Positions 23,548 to 33,982 of a stretch of 35,461 bases of DNA are shown here, in pieces. Numbering within the stretch: the stretch's first letter is position 1; every line of letters begins with the position of its first letter. The DNA is from Pseudomonas sp. GM49. GTDB taxonomy: Bacteria; Pseudomonadota; Gammaproteobacteria; Pseudomonadales; Pseudomonadaceae. The notes beneath the pieces are model-generated. The model was not told the origin of the DNA. It saw only the letters and a list, made by a program, of their open reading frames with translations, and did no database searches. A program made the translations under genes and the position numbers. Location: the NCBI RefSeq assembly GCF_000282355.1, contig NZ_AKJL01000063.1:1-35461 (forward strand), given 5' to 3'.

Positions 23548-24018
23548 TTGGCAGTAAGTAATCTCGATATGCATGCCTTGTTCGTGCTGGGTGATTTGCG
23601 CGCAAAGCTGGTCAAACAGTTTCAGTCACGTTTCGTTTACATCACCGAACAGAACGCTGAAGGCATTTACATTGCCGAAATCGACACCGAATCAGCCCTG
23701 GTGGTGGACGACAAGCCCGGACTCAAACTCAAGGTCGGCGATCATTTCAGCGCGTCCGTGCTGCCCAGTCGCGAAGGCGGCAAGCTGGACATCAAGTTCC
23801 GCGACATCAAGCTGACGGTTTACGGAATTGGCGATTACGCCTTCGTGACCACGGCCGACGGCCAGGGGATCGTGTTCAAGGAGGGTCACAGCGTGATGAT
23901 GGTGTTTGCCGCCCATCAACAGCTGCAGGAAGGCCTGACCAAGACCCTGAAAGCCGTGACCGCCAAAGCGGCCAAGTGGCGCAAGGGCGAGTTGGTGACC
24001 TTCAAGGCCAGCGAGTGA
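23548..24018 (+). CDS. Hypothetical protein, first of a coupled pair
   Basis: A 156-residue protein starting with TTG at 23548, seven bases after GGGGA. The longer upstream frame is A/T-rich and hydrophobic, and lacks a site. The sequence is MAVSNLDMHALFVLGDLRAK with a following KFRDIKLTVYGIGDYAFVTT and a lysine-rich C-terminus (KAVTAKAAKWRKG). It is beta-rich in the middle, with no membrane segment, and probably cytoplasmic. The family was not recognised. Its TGA overlaps the next ATG (ATGA), so the two products are translationally coupled and probably work together. Confidence 0.7.
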   Translation: MAVSNLDMHALFVLGDLRAKLVKQFQSRFVYITEQNAEGIYIAEIDTESALVVDDKPGLKLKVGDHFSASVLPSREGGKLDIKFRDIKLTVYGIGDYAFVTTADGQGIVFKEGHSVMMVFAAHQQLQEGLTKTLKAVTAKAAKWRKGELVTFKASE

Positions 24019-24221
24019 TGACCCTGACCCGCGCCGATTTCCACGAACAGAACCAGGCCAGCGCTCAAGACGAGGCGCGGCGGCTGTTCGGGCAGAAGAC
24101 CATTCTGCAGGGAGCCTGGCTGAATTGGGTGGCGTCACAGCTTTACCAACTGCAACCGGCGGCATACGCCAGCATGGTCAGACGAGAGCTGATGCGTTTG
24201 CAGGAAACCTGCGAAAACTGA
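24018..24221 (+). CDS. Small hypothetical protein, coupled to the preceding gene
   Basis: A 67-residue protein, MTLTRADFHEQNQASAQDEA followed by FGQKTILQGAWLNWVASQLY. It is largely helical and charged, with no signal peptide. The ATG at 24018 overlaps the stop of the preceding gene by four bases. The function is unknown; the tight coupling suggests a partner of the 156-residue protein. Confidence 0.75.
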   Translation: MTLTRADFHEQNQASAQDEARRLFGQKTILQGAWLNWVASQLYQLQPAAYASMVRRELMRLQETCEN

Positions 24222-24339
24222 TCCACGCACCTCGAAAGCAGAAACCTCTACTACAGTCAGTGGACTGAGTATTCAGAGGCTTTGCGGCCTGCTGCCAGGC
24301 CATCCTGCTATTGCTGTGAACAGCACGAGGTGCAAAAGC

Positions 24340-25353
24340 ATGAACGGAATTCGACAGTTGCTGGCTGCTGTCCTGGCCACTTTCGGTTTGCTGGCGACAC
24401 CCGCCCCGGTGTTTGCCGCCCAGACACCGATCCACTTCGCCGACCTGAACTGGGAAAGCGGCAGCCTGATCACCGATGTCTTGCGCATCATTGTCGAGAA
24501 GGGCTACGGGTTGCCGACCGATACCTTGCCGGGCACCACCATCACCCTGGAAACCGCGCTGGCCAACAATGACATTCAGGTCATTGGCGAAGAGTGGGCC
24601 GGACGCAGCCCGGTCTGGGTCAAGGCGGAGGCCGAAGGCAAAGTCGTCAGCCTTGGCGACACGGTCAAGGGTGCGACCGAAGGCTGGTGGGTGCCGGAAT
24701 ATGTGATCAAAGGCGACCCGGCCAAGGGCATCAAGCCGCTGGCGCCGGACCTGCGCAGTGTCAGCGACCTGCCGCGCTATAAAGACGTGTTCAAGGACCC
24801 GGAAGCCCCGACCAAGGGACGCTTCCTCAATAGCCCCATCGGTTGGACCTCGGAAGTGGTCAACAAACAGAAGCTCAAGGCGTATGGGCTGGACGACAGT
24901 TACGTGAACTTCCGCAGCGGTTCGGGCGCGGCACTGGATGCGGAGATCAGCTCGTCTATTCATCGTGGCAAGCCAGTGCTGTTTTACTACTGGTCGCCCA
25001 CGCCGTTGCTCGGCCGCTTCAAGCTGATTCAACTCGAAGAACCGCCGTTCGACGCCGAAGCCTGGAAGACCTTGACCGACGCCGACAACCCCAATCCACA
25101 GCCGACCCGTTCCCTGGCCTCCAAGCTGTCGATCGGTGTCTCCACACCGTTCCAGAAGCAATATCCGCAGATTGCCGAGTTCTTTGCCAAGGTCGACTTT
25201 CCGATCGGTCCGCTGAACAAGGCGCTGGCCGAGATGAGCGAGAAACATACACCGCCGCGCCAGGCGGCGCAGGCGTTCATGAAGGCTCATCCGGACGTCT
25301 GGCGGGCGTGGCTGCCCAAGGACGTGGCGGATAAAGTCTCCGCCGCCCTGTAG
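24340..25353 (+). CDS. Periplasmic glycine betaine/choline-type substrate-binding protein (OpuAC/ProX family)
   Basis: A 337-residue ABC-transporter binding protein. Residues 1-28 are a signal peptide (LLATPAPVFAA), and the mature part begins with IHFADLNWESG. Aromatic residues likely to form the cation-binding cage include Trp in LNWESG, EWAGRSPVW, GWWVPEY and YYWSPTP. GAGG lies eight bases before the ATG at 24340. No ATPase or permease gene is adjacent, so it probably delivers its ligand to a transporter encoded elsewhere, as orphan BetX/CaiX proteins of Pseudomonas do. The ligand is inferred to be a quaternary amine. The stop codon lies in a repeat element. Confidence 0.9.
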   Translation: MNGIRQLLAAVLATFGLLATPAPVFAAQTPIHFADLNWESGSLITDVLRIIVEKGYGLPTDTLPGTTITLETALANNDIQVIGEEWAGRSPVWVKAEAEGKVVSLGDTVKGATEGWWVPEYVIKGDPAKGIKPLAPDLRSVSDLPRYKDVFKDPEAPTKGRFLNSPIGWTSEVVNKQKLKAYGLDDSYVNFRSGSGAALDAEISSSIHRGKPVLFYYWSPTPLLGRFKLIQLEEPPFDAEAWKTLTDADNPNPQPTRSLASKLSIGVSTPFQKQYPQIAEFFAKVDFPIGPLNKALAEMSEKHTPPRQAAQAFMKAHPDVWRAWLPKDVADKVSAAL

Positions 25354-25434
25354 GCGCTGCCGCAGGTCGGGATCTTTTGATCTTTGTCATGAAAAAGCAA
25401 AATCAAGACATCGCAGCCTGCGGTAGCTCCTACA
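25349..25434. repeat. Second-family palindromic repeat, inside-out form
   Basis: TGTAGGCGCTGCCGCAGG at the left is complementary, with two mismatches, to CCTGCGGTAGCTCCTACA at the right. The inner parts carry GATCTTT and ATCGCAG segments. It is the same family as 19984-20049 with the arms in the opposite arrangement. The stop codon of the binding-protein gene (25351-25353) is part of the left arm. Confidence 0.7.
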
Positions 25435-25471
25435 ATGTTCGGTTCATATCCCTTTCAAGGATCTCTGAACC

Positions 25472-25909
25472 ATGACCCTGTTGTTGGCTCAGTCGCTGGT
25501 GACGATCTTCACCGTGATCAGTCTGGTGCATGTGTATTGGGCGTTGGGTGGCGAGTGGGCGGCGGTGGCGGCGGTCCCGCAAGTACCGCAGGAGGGCAGT
25601 GCGCAACTGAGGCCGGCGTTCACGCCGCGAGGCTGGATCACGCTGGTGGTGGCCGGACTGTTGCTGTTGATTGCCATGCTGGTGTGCTTGCGGGTGGGTT
25701 GGTGCCTGCCACCCTTGCATCACCGGTCGTTGCAGTGGGTGATCAGCACGATCGCGATTTTGCTGTTTGCCCGGGCCATTGGCGATTCGGAGCTGGTGGG
25801 TTTTTTCAAAGAGGTCAAAGGCTCGAAATTTGCCCGGCTGGACACCTGGGTCTACTCGCCGTTGTGTGTGGTGTTGGGTGCAGGGTTGTTGGCGGTGGCC
25901 TGGATTTGA
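25472..25909 (+). CDS. DUF3995 family membrane protein
   Basis: A 145-residue protein with four hydrophobic segments (about 3-25, 53-72, 85-103 and 124-143). The motif SLVHVYWALGGEWA near the N-terminus and the GDSELVGFFKE region fit DUF3995. AAGGA precedes the ATG. It is predicted to lie in the inner membrane, and its function is unknown. It is convergent with the antiporter operon, with a REP pair between. Confidence 0.85.
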   Translation: MTLLLAQSLVTIFTVISLVHVYWALGGEWAAVAAVPQVPQEGSAQLRPAFTPRGWITLVVAGLLLLIAMLVCLRVGWCLPPLHHRSLQWVISTIAILLFARAIGDSELVGFFKEVKGSKFARLDTWVYSPLCVVLGAGLLAVAWI

Positions 25910-25938
25910 TTGATCGACATTTCTGTAGTGACAGTACT

Positions 25939-26023
25939 GGCCTCTTCGCGGGCAAGCCCGCTCCCACAGGTTTTGTGTGCGCCACAAATCCACTGTGGGA
26001 GCGGGCTTGCCCGCGAAGAGGCC
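25939..26023. repeat. REP pair, GGGCTTGCCC type, ends inward, 31-base perfect arms
   Basis: GGCCTCTTCGCGGGCAAGCC onward and its exact complement form arms of 31 bases around a 23-base spacer. The spacer holds a further inverted repeat, TTTGTG/CACAAA. The whole element could fold into one hairpin and is likely to end both convergent transcripts. Confidence 0.9.
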
Positions 26024-26048
26024 GGTCCAGTCACTGCAAAACTTTGGC

Positions 26049-26411
26049 TTAGCTGCCACTCTCACTCCGCCGGCTGCTCACCTCAGCCGGCACATCATCC
26101 CCGGCCATGCGTTTACGGAACAACGCCGCCCGGGCCAGCAGCAAAGTGGTCACGGGCACGGTAATCGCCAGCAGGATCGGAATCAGCCAGGCGTGCAAGA
26201 CCGGCGCGGACTTGAGCGCCGAAAAGTAAATGATCGAAGCCAGCGCCACGCACCAGGCCCCGAGCGTCGAGGCCAGGGCCGGTGGGTGCATGCGCTGGAA
26301 GTAGTCCTGCATGCGCAGCAGGCCCGTGGCGCCGATCAATGCAAACAGACTGCCGAGTACCAGCAGGATCGCCACCGGGATTTCCACCCACAACGACAAT
26401 GGCGTATTCAT
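26049..26411 (-). CDS. shaG: Cation/proton antiporter subunit G (Mnh/Mrp/Pha/Sha)
   Basis: A 120-residue membrane protein with three hydrophobic segments. The sequence IPVAILLVLGSLFALIGATG, LLRMQDYFQRMHPPALASTL and later GAWCVALASI is characteristic of subunit G of the multi-subunit Na+(K+)/H+ antiporters. It is last in the operon and starts with an ATGA overlap to the F gene. All subunits are needed for antiport in studied systems. A hydrophilic C-terminal tail ends SRRSESGS. Confidence 0.93.
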   Translation of the reverse strand: MNTPLSLWVEIPVAILLVLGSLFALIGATGLLRMQDYFQRMHPPALASTLGAWCVALASIIYFSALKSAPVLHAWLIPILLAITVPVTTLLLARAALFRKRMAGDDVPAEVSSRRSESGS

Positions 26412-26686
26412 TCGATCACCTCACCACGCAGCAGGAATTTCGCCAGGGCGAACGAGCCGACGAAACCGAACAGCGCTATCAGCAGCGCCGCCTCGAAGTA
26501 CGTATCACTGGCATAACGAATACCCAGCGCCAGCATCATCAGCATCGCGACGATGTACAGGTAGTCCAGCGCCAGGACCCGATCCTGGGCCGACGGCCCC
26601 TTGAACAGGCGGATCAGGGTCAGGATCATCGCCAGGGAAAAGAAGAACAGGCTCAGCAGGATCGCGTTCGACAGCAACGGGCTCAT
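26408..26686 (-). CDS. shaF: Cation/proton antiporter subunit F
   Basis: A 92-residue protein with three transmembrane segments. FKGPSAQDRVLALDYLYIVA matches the conserved GP..DRV..LD core of subunit F. It overlaps both neighbours by four bases (ATGA), so translation is coupled along the operon. Its role is structural within the membrane complex. Confidence 0.93.
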   Translation of the reverse strand: MSPLLSNAILLSLFFFSLAMILTLIRLFKGPSAQDRVLALDYLYIVAMLMMLALGIRYASDTYFEAALLIALFGFVGSFALAKFLLRGEVIE

Positions 26687-27171
26687 TCGAAGATCTCCAT
26701 CAACGGACGTTCGTAGGTTGCCTTGAAGTGCTGAATGAACAGCGCTTCGTCGTCCAGGTCGAAGACGTGCAACAGCAGAATGCTGCGGTCCAGCGCCAAT
26801 TCCGACCAGACCGTACCGGGCACCACCGTGGTGATCATCGACAGCGCGGCCAGGCCGTTGGCGTCACGCAAGTCCAGCGGCACCTTGATGAATTGCGAAC
26901 GGGGCGGGCGGCGACCGGCATTGAGCACGCCCCAGGCCACGGCGAGGTTGGACACCAGCACATCACGCCCGACCAGCAGGACCAGGCGCAGGATCACCCC
27001 GGGACGACGGATGCGTACTGGCAGCGGACGCAGCTTGCGCATCATCAATGGCGCACAGAACCCCAGCGCTGCACCCAGCAGCAGATTGCCGGGGCTGATC
27101 GACAGGTTCAGCAGCAACCACAGCAGCCACAAGGCCAGCGACAGCAACGGTGCCGGAAACAGGCGCTTCAT
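26683..27171 (-). CDS. shaE: Cation/proton antiporter subunit E
   Basis: A 162-residue protein starting at the ATG at 27171 (MKRLFPAPLLSLALWLLWLL); a much longer frame upstream merely crosses the D gene in another frame. There are two or three N-terminal membrane segments, then a soluble part with TTVVPGTVWSELALD followed by LLLHVFDLDDEA, the MnhE pattern. It overlaps D and F by four bases each. Confidence 0.93.
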   Translation of the reverse strand: MKRLFPAPLLSLALWLLWLLLNLSISPGNLLLGAALGFCAPLMMRKLRPLPVRIRRPGVILRLVLLVGRDVLVSNLAVAWGVLNAGRRPPRSQFIKVPLDLRDANGLAALSMITTVVPGTVWSELALDRSILLLHVFDLDDEALFIQHFKATYERPLMEIFE

Positions 27172-28844
27172 GGTTGCACCTCCAGCGTGGTCGCATGGGC
27201 CGGCGGGTTCGGTACGACGCGCGTATCGAGCACCGCCATCACGTATTGCTGCGGGTTGTACAAGGCATCGGCGGCGGCCTGGGTGTAGCGCAGCAGCGGA
27301 TCTGCCTTGAAGGTCAGCGCAATACTCAGGCCCAGCAGTGCGAAGATCGGCACGCATTCCAAGCGTCGCAACAGGGGCGATGGCCGTTCCGCTGGCGTCC
27401 AGAAGCGCTGGATGCCCAGGCGCGAGAAGGCGATCAGCGACGCCAGCCCGGACACAATCAACAACACCAACAGGCCCCACGCAGCGTTGGAAATCGGCTC
27501 GTCGCCGCTGTTGCCCAGGCCCAGCGGATTGAGCAGGGCACCGATCAACCCGAGTTTGCCGATAAAGCCGGAGAGCGGCGGCATGCCGATGATCAGCAAG
27601 GCGCAGGCGATGAAGCTCAGGCCAAGAAACGCCATGGTCCAGGGAATCACCTGGCCGACCACGGCTTTTTGTTCGTCGTCGAGGTTGATGCCTTTGGGCG
27701 GATGCAGGGATTCCAGTGGCCGGGGCAGCAGTTCGGCTTCATCTTCGAGCAGGACTTCATTGGCCGAACGCGAGCGCTCGATCAGTTCGGCCAGCAGGAA
27801 CAGCGCGCTCAACGCCAGGGTCGAGCTGAACAGATAGAACAGCGCCGCGCCGGCCAGGTTCGGCTGGGCGAAACCGATGCTCGACAACAGAATGCCTGCC
27901 GACACCAGAATGCTAAGGCTGGCCATGCGCTCCAGGCGTTGTGCGGCGAGGATCGCAATGGCTGCGCAGACAATGGTCGCCATACCGCCATAGATCAGCC
28001 ACTCACCGCCAAAGAACGCAGATGCCCCGGCCTGGGCGGAAAACAGCAGCGTCCACAGGCGCAGCAAGGTGTAGACGCCGACCTTGGTCATGATTGCGAA
28101 CATCGCCGCCACCGGCGCGCTGGCCGCGGAATAGGCCGGCACCAGCCAGAAGTTCAGTGGCCACATCCCGGCCTTGGCCAGAAACGCGACGGCCAGAATC
28201 CCTGCGCCGGCGTGTAGCAAGCCGCGGTCAGCTTCGGATACCAGCGGGATTTTTACCGCCAGGTCGGCCATGTTCAGCGTGCCGGTAACCCCATAGATCA
28301 GCGCCGCGCCAATCAGGAACAGCGACGAGGCCAACAGGTTGATCGAGATGTAATGCAGCCCCGACGACACCCGCGCCCGGCCCGAGCCGTGGAGCATCAA
28401 CCCGTAGGATGCGGCCAGCAGCACCTCGAAGAACACGAACAGGTTGAACAGGTCAGCGGTGAGGAACGCGCCGTAAAGGCCCATCAACTGGATCTGGAAC
28501 AGCGCGTGGAAACTCGAACCTGCGCTGTCCCAGCGGGCCATGGCGAACAGCAGGGCACTGACGCCGATGATGCCGGTCAGCACCAGCATCAGCGCCGACA
28601 GGCGATCGACCACCAGCACCAGGCCGAACGGCACTTGCCAGTTGCTCGGCAGGTACACGCCGATGGAACCGGGCACGCCGGTAGTTTGTGTCCATTGCAA
28701 CAACGCCACGGCGATGCCCAGCCCGAGCAAGCTGGAGAGCAGATTGATCTTTGCCTTGAGCGGCCGGTGCTTCTCGCCAAGCATCAGCATGATCGCGGCC
28801 GTCAGCAGCGGCAGCAGAATGGGCGCGACGATCAGGTGAGACAT
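27168..28844 (-). CDS. shaD: Cation/proton antiporter subunit D
   Basis: About 558 residues and some 14 membrane segments, homologous to the proton-pumping NuoN/NuoM-type subunits. Conserved features include the Glu in FFEVLLAASYGLM and the Lys in FLAKAGMWPLNFWLV, both in the proton path of this family. Three candidate starts exist (28853, 28850, 28844). AAGGA is nine bases from the last, which is preferred, while the first overlaps the C stop as ATGA. A hydrophilic loop near 375-400 (EAELLPRPLESLHPP) is a feature of this group. Confidence 0.93.
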   Translation of the reverse strand: MSHLIVAPILLPLLTAAIMLMLGEKHRPLKAKINLLSSLLGLGIAVALLQWTQTTGVPGSIGVYLPSNWQVPFGLVLVVDRLSALMLVLTGIIGVSALLFAMARWDSAGSSFHALFQIQLMGLYGAFLTADLFNLFVFFEVLLAASYGLMLHGSGRARVSSGLHYISINLLASSLFLIGAALIYGVTGTLNMADLAVKIPLVSEADRGLLHAGAGILAVAFLAKAGMWPLNFWLVPAYSAASAPVAAMFAIMTKVGVYTLLRLWTLLFSAQAGASAFFGGEWLIYGGMATIVCAAIAILAAQRLERMASLSILVSAGILLSSIGFAQPNLAGAALFYLFSSTLALSALFLLAELIERSRSANEVLLEDEAELLPRPLESLHPPKGINLDDEQKAVVGQVIPWTMAFLGLSFIACALLIIGMPPLSGFIGKLGLIGALLNPLGLGNSGDEPISNAAWGLLVLLIVSGLASLIAFSRLGIQRFWTPAERPSPLLRRLECVPIFALLGLSIALTFKADPLLRYTQAAADALYNPQQYVMAVLDTRVVPNPPAHATTLEVQP

Positions 28845-28849
28845 CGCCA

Positions 28850-29193
28850 TCATTCCTTAGGCTCCCGGCCATCCACATGGTCGGTGCCGGTCAGGCCCCG
28901 GGAGGCCAGCAGCACCACCAGAAACAGCGCGGTCATGGCGAAGCTGATGACGATCGCTGTCAGCACCAGCGCTTGTGGCAACGGGTCGGTGTAGTGCAGC
29001 AGATCCTGCGGCACGCCGTCCTTGATGATCGGTTCCTTGCCGATAAACAGGCTGCCCATGCTGAAGATGAACAGATTGACGCCGTAGGACAGCAGGCACA
29101 GGCCCATGACCACCTGGAACGTCCGTGGGCGCAGGATCAGCCAGACGCCGGACGCGGCCAGTACGCCGATGGCGATTGCGATGACTTCTTCCA

Positions 29194-29194
<1 letters not shown>
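28850..29194 (-). CDS. shaC: Cation/proton antiporter subunit C
   Basis: A 114-residue protein with three transmembrane segments, homologous to NuoK. LLSYGVNLFIFSMGSLF and DPLPQALVLTAIVISFAMTA are the diagnostic regions, the latter with the conserved TAIVI. The start overlaps the A stop by four bases (ATGA). It acts in the membrane complex with A and D. Confidence 0.94.
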
Positions 29195-32112
<2,918 letters not shown>

Positions 32113-32260
32113 AGGCTTCTAATCTGCGGAAGTTTGTGAAGCATCATACGTGCCAGCTCCCGGATCACCAAACGCCAAGCTGTCGCAGAATCCTACACGG
32201 TAGATGGAAAAGTCCTGTTTATCCTTGTTTCAGAGGGTTGGGTTTAACCTCTCGGACGCC

Positions 32261-32352
32261 ATCGCGGGCAAGCCCGCTCCCACAGAGTTTGTGGATGTAC
32301 ACAAAACGGTGTGCACACCGCAAAACCCTGTGGGAGCGGGCTTGCCCGCGAA
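32261..32352. repeat. REP pair, GGGCTTGCCC type, ends inward
   Basis: ATCGCGGGCAAGCCCGCTCC with CACAG and its complement flank a 42-base spacer that contains a perfect 14-base palindrome, CGGTGTGCACACCG (32307-32320), and TTTGTG/CACAAA (32288-32305). It lies between the start of the antiporter operon and the end of the EamA gene, which have the same orientation. Confidence 0.88.
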
Positions 32353-32384
32353 AGCAATCGATCATGCACCGCTGAATTAGCGGT

Positions 32385-33320
32385 TCAACCCTGTGTTTCC
32401 CGCTCCAGCTCTTCTTCTACCGCAGCCGCCTTACCCTTGGTCTTCAGCTCACTGACAATCACCGCCGCTACAATCAACCCGGCCCCGACCAGGGCAATCG
32501 CCGGCAGGCGTTCCCCGGCGATGCGCCCGACAATCCCGGCCCAAACCGGCTCGCCGGCGTAGATCAGCGTGGCGCGGGTCGGTGAAACGCTTTTTTGTGC
32601 CCAGTTCATCGCCACCTGAATCGCCGCACTCGCCGCCCCAAGGCCCAACGCGCTGCACAGCAGCAACCACGAGAAGTCCGGTATCGCCTCATTGGTCGGC
32701 ACCACCATCAGGAACGACAGCACCGAAGTGACCGCCAGTTGCACCGCCGTCACCCGGCGCACATCGACCTGGCCGGCATAGGTGCTGATCAAAATGATCT
32801 CGGCCGCAATGGCCACGGCGCTGATCAAGGTGGCGATTTCACCGGGGCTGAAGTTGAACGACGCACCGGACGGCCCGGACAACAGCATCAACCCGGTAAA
32901 GGCCAGCATGATGCCGATGCTCGGCATCAACCCCGGACGCCGCCCCAGCACCAGCCATTGCAGCAACGGCACAAAAGGGACGTACAGCGCGGTAATAAAG
33001 GCCGATTGGCTGCTGGGAATGCTCTGCAGCCCGACTGTCTGCAAGCCATAGCCGAGCATGATCGCCACGCCGATAAACGACCCGGCCTTGAGTTCGAACA
33101 GGGTCAGGTCGCGCAGGTGACGCCAGGAAAACAGGGCGACGATGCTCGCGGCGGCGGCAAAGCGCAGGCCGACGAAAAACATCGGGCCGCTGACGGTCAT
33201 CGCATGCTGTACCAGCAGGAAGGTTCCGCCCCAGACCATCGTGATCAGCACCAGCACGCATTCGGCCTTGCTGAGCCTTGTAAAACGGGAGGAAGCCTTT
33301 GGGGAGTTCACCGACGTCAT
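32385..33320 (-). CDS. EamA-family (drug/metabolite) transporter
   Basis: A 311-residue inner-membrane protein with ten hydrophobic segments in two EamA repeats. The first begins LVLITMVWGGTFLLVQHAMT and the second covers about 170-295 with APTRATLIYAGEP-type sequence (SPTRATLIYAGEPVWAGIVG). The ATG at 33320 gives the usual N-terminus; the frame upstream enters the divergent gene. The family exports amino acids or other metabolites. It is divergent from an XRE-cupin regulator with 84 bases between starts and is probably controlled by it. The substrate is unknown. Confidence 0.9.
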   Translation of the reverse strand: MTSVNSPKASSRFTRLSKAECVLVLITMVWGGTFLLVQHAMTVSGPMFFVGLRFAAAASIVALFSWRHLRDLTLFELKAGSFIGVAIMLGYGLQTVGLQSIPSSQSAFITALYVPFVPLLQWLVLGRRPGLMPSIGIMLAFTGLMLLSGPSGASFNFSPGEIATLISAVAIAAEIILISTYAGQVDVRRVTAVQLAVTSVLSFLMVVPTNEAIPDFSWLLLCSALGLGAASAAIQVAMNWAQKSVSPTRATLIYAGEPVWAGIVGRIAGERLPAIALVGAGLIVAAVIVSELKTKGKAAAVEEELERETQG

Positions 33321-33367
33321 GACCTTGCACGCTACTGGAGGGGGACGCACAATGCGCCGAATGTTGC

Positions 33368-33379
33368 GCAGTATACTGC
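33368..33379. promoter_or_regulatory. Palindromic operator candidate between EamA and XRE-cupin genes
   Basis: GCAGTATACTGC is a perfect 12-base palindrome in the 84-base divergent region. Its centre, TATACT, could also serve as a -10 box for the regulator. It is a plausible binding site for the XRE-type regulator at 33405. Confidence 0.45.
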
Positions 33380-33404
33380 CCAACCCAACCCAGTGAGCAA
33401 TATA

Positions 33405-33968
33405 GTGCACAAAGATTCTACCCAACGGGCTTCGGTGCTCCAGCACGTCAGTCAAAATGTTCGTCGTTTGCGTCATGCCGCCGACCTGAGCCAGACCGCG
33501 CTGGCCGAAAAGTCCGGTGTCAGCCGCCGAATGCTGGTGGCGATCGAGGCGGGGGAAAAGAACGTCAGCCTGACCACCCTCGACCGGGTGGCCGAAGCCC
33601 TCGACGTCGCCTTCAGTGATTTGATCCAGGCGCCCGACGCCCGCGATCCCAGCCGTATCAATGAGCTGGCCTGGACCGGCACCATTCCCGGCAGTAAAGC
33701 GGTGTTGCTCTCCAAGGCCCACGCCAGCCGCGAAGTCGAGCAGTGGGAATGGTGCCTGCAACCGGGCGAGGTGTATCCGTCGGAGCCGGACGCCGATGGC
33801 TGGAGCGAGCAGATTTATGTCTTCGAAGGTTGTCTGACCGTTATGCTCGGCGACCAGCCACAGAATATAGCAGCGGGTGAATTCTTCATGTTCGCCAGCA
33901 ACCAGCCGCACTGTTATCGCAACGACGGGACGGTGGCGGCGCGGTTTGTGCGTAACGTGGTGATCTGA
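33405..33968 (+). CDS. XRE-family regulator with C-terminal cupin domain
   Basis: A 187-residue protein starting with GTG at 33405; upstream sequence in this frame belongs to the divergent gene. The HTH_3 domain spans about 10-67 (VRRLRHAADLSQTALAEKSG, VSRRMLVAIEAGEKN). The cupin is at about 100-187 (EQIYVFEGCLTVML, AGEFFMFASNQPHCY). In the family the cupin binds a small ligand and releases repression. It is divergent from the EamA exporter and 14 bases ahead of the FAD-dependent gene, which suggests it regulates both. Confidence 0.9.
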   Translation: MHKDSTQRASVLQHVSQNVRRLRHAADLSQTALAEKSGVSRRMLVAIEAGEKNVSLTTLDRVAEALDVAFSDLIQAPDARDPSRINELAWTGTIPGSKAVLLSKAHASREVEQWEWCLQPGEVYPSEPDADGWSEQIYVFEGCLTVMLGDQPQNIAAGEFFMFASNQPHCYRNDGTVAARFVRNVVI

Positions 33969-33982
33969 ACAGGGAGAACACG

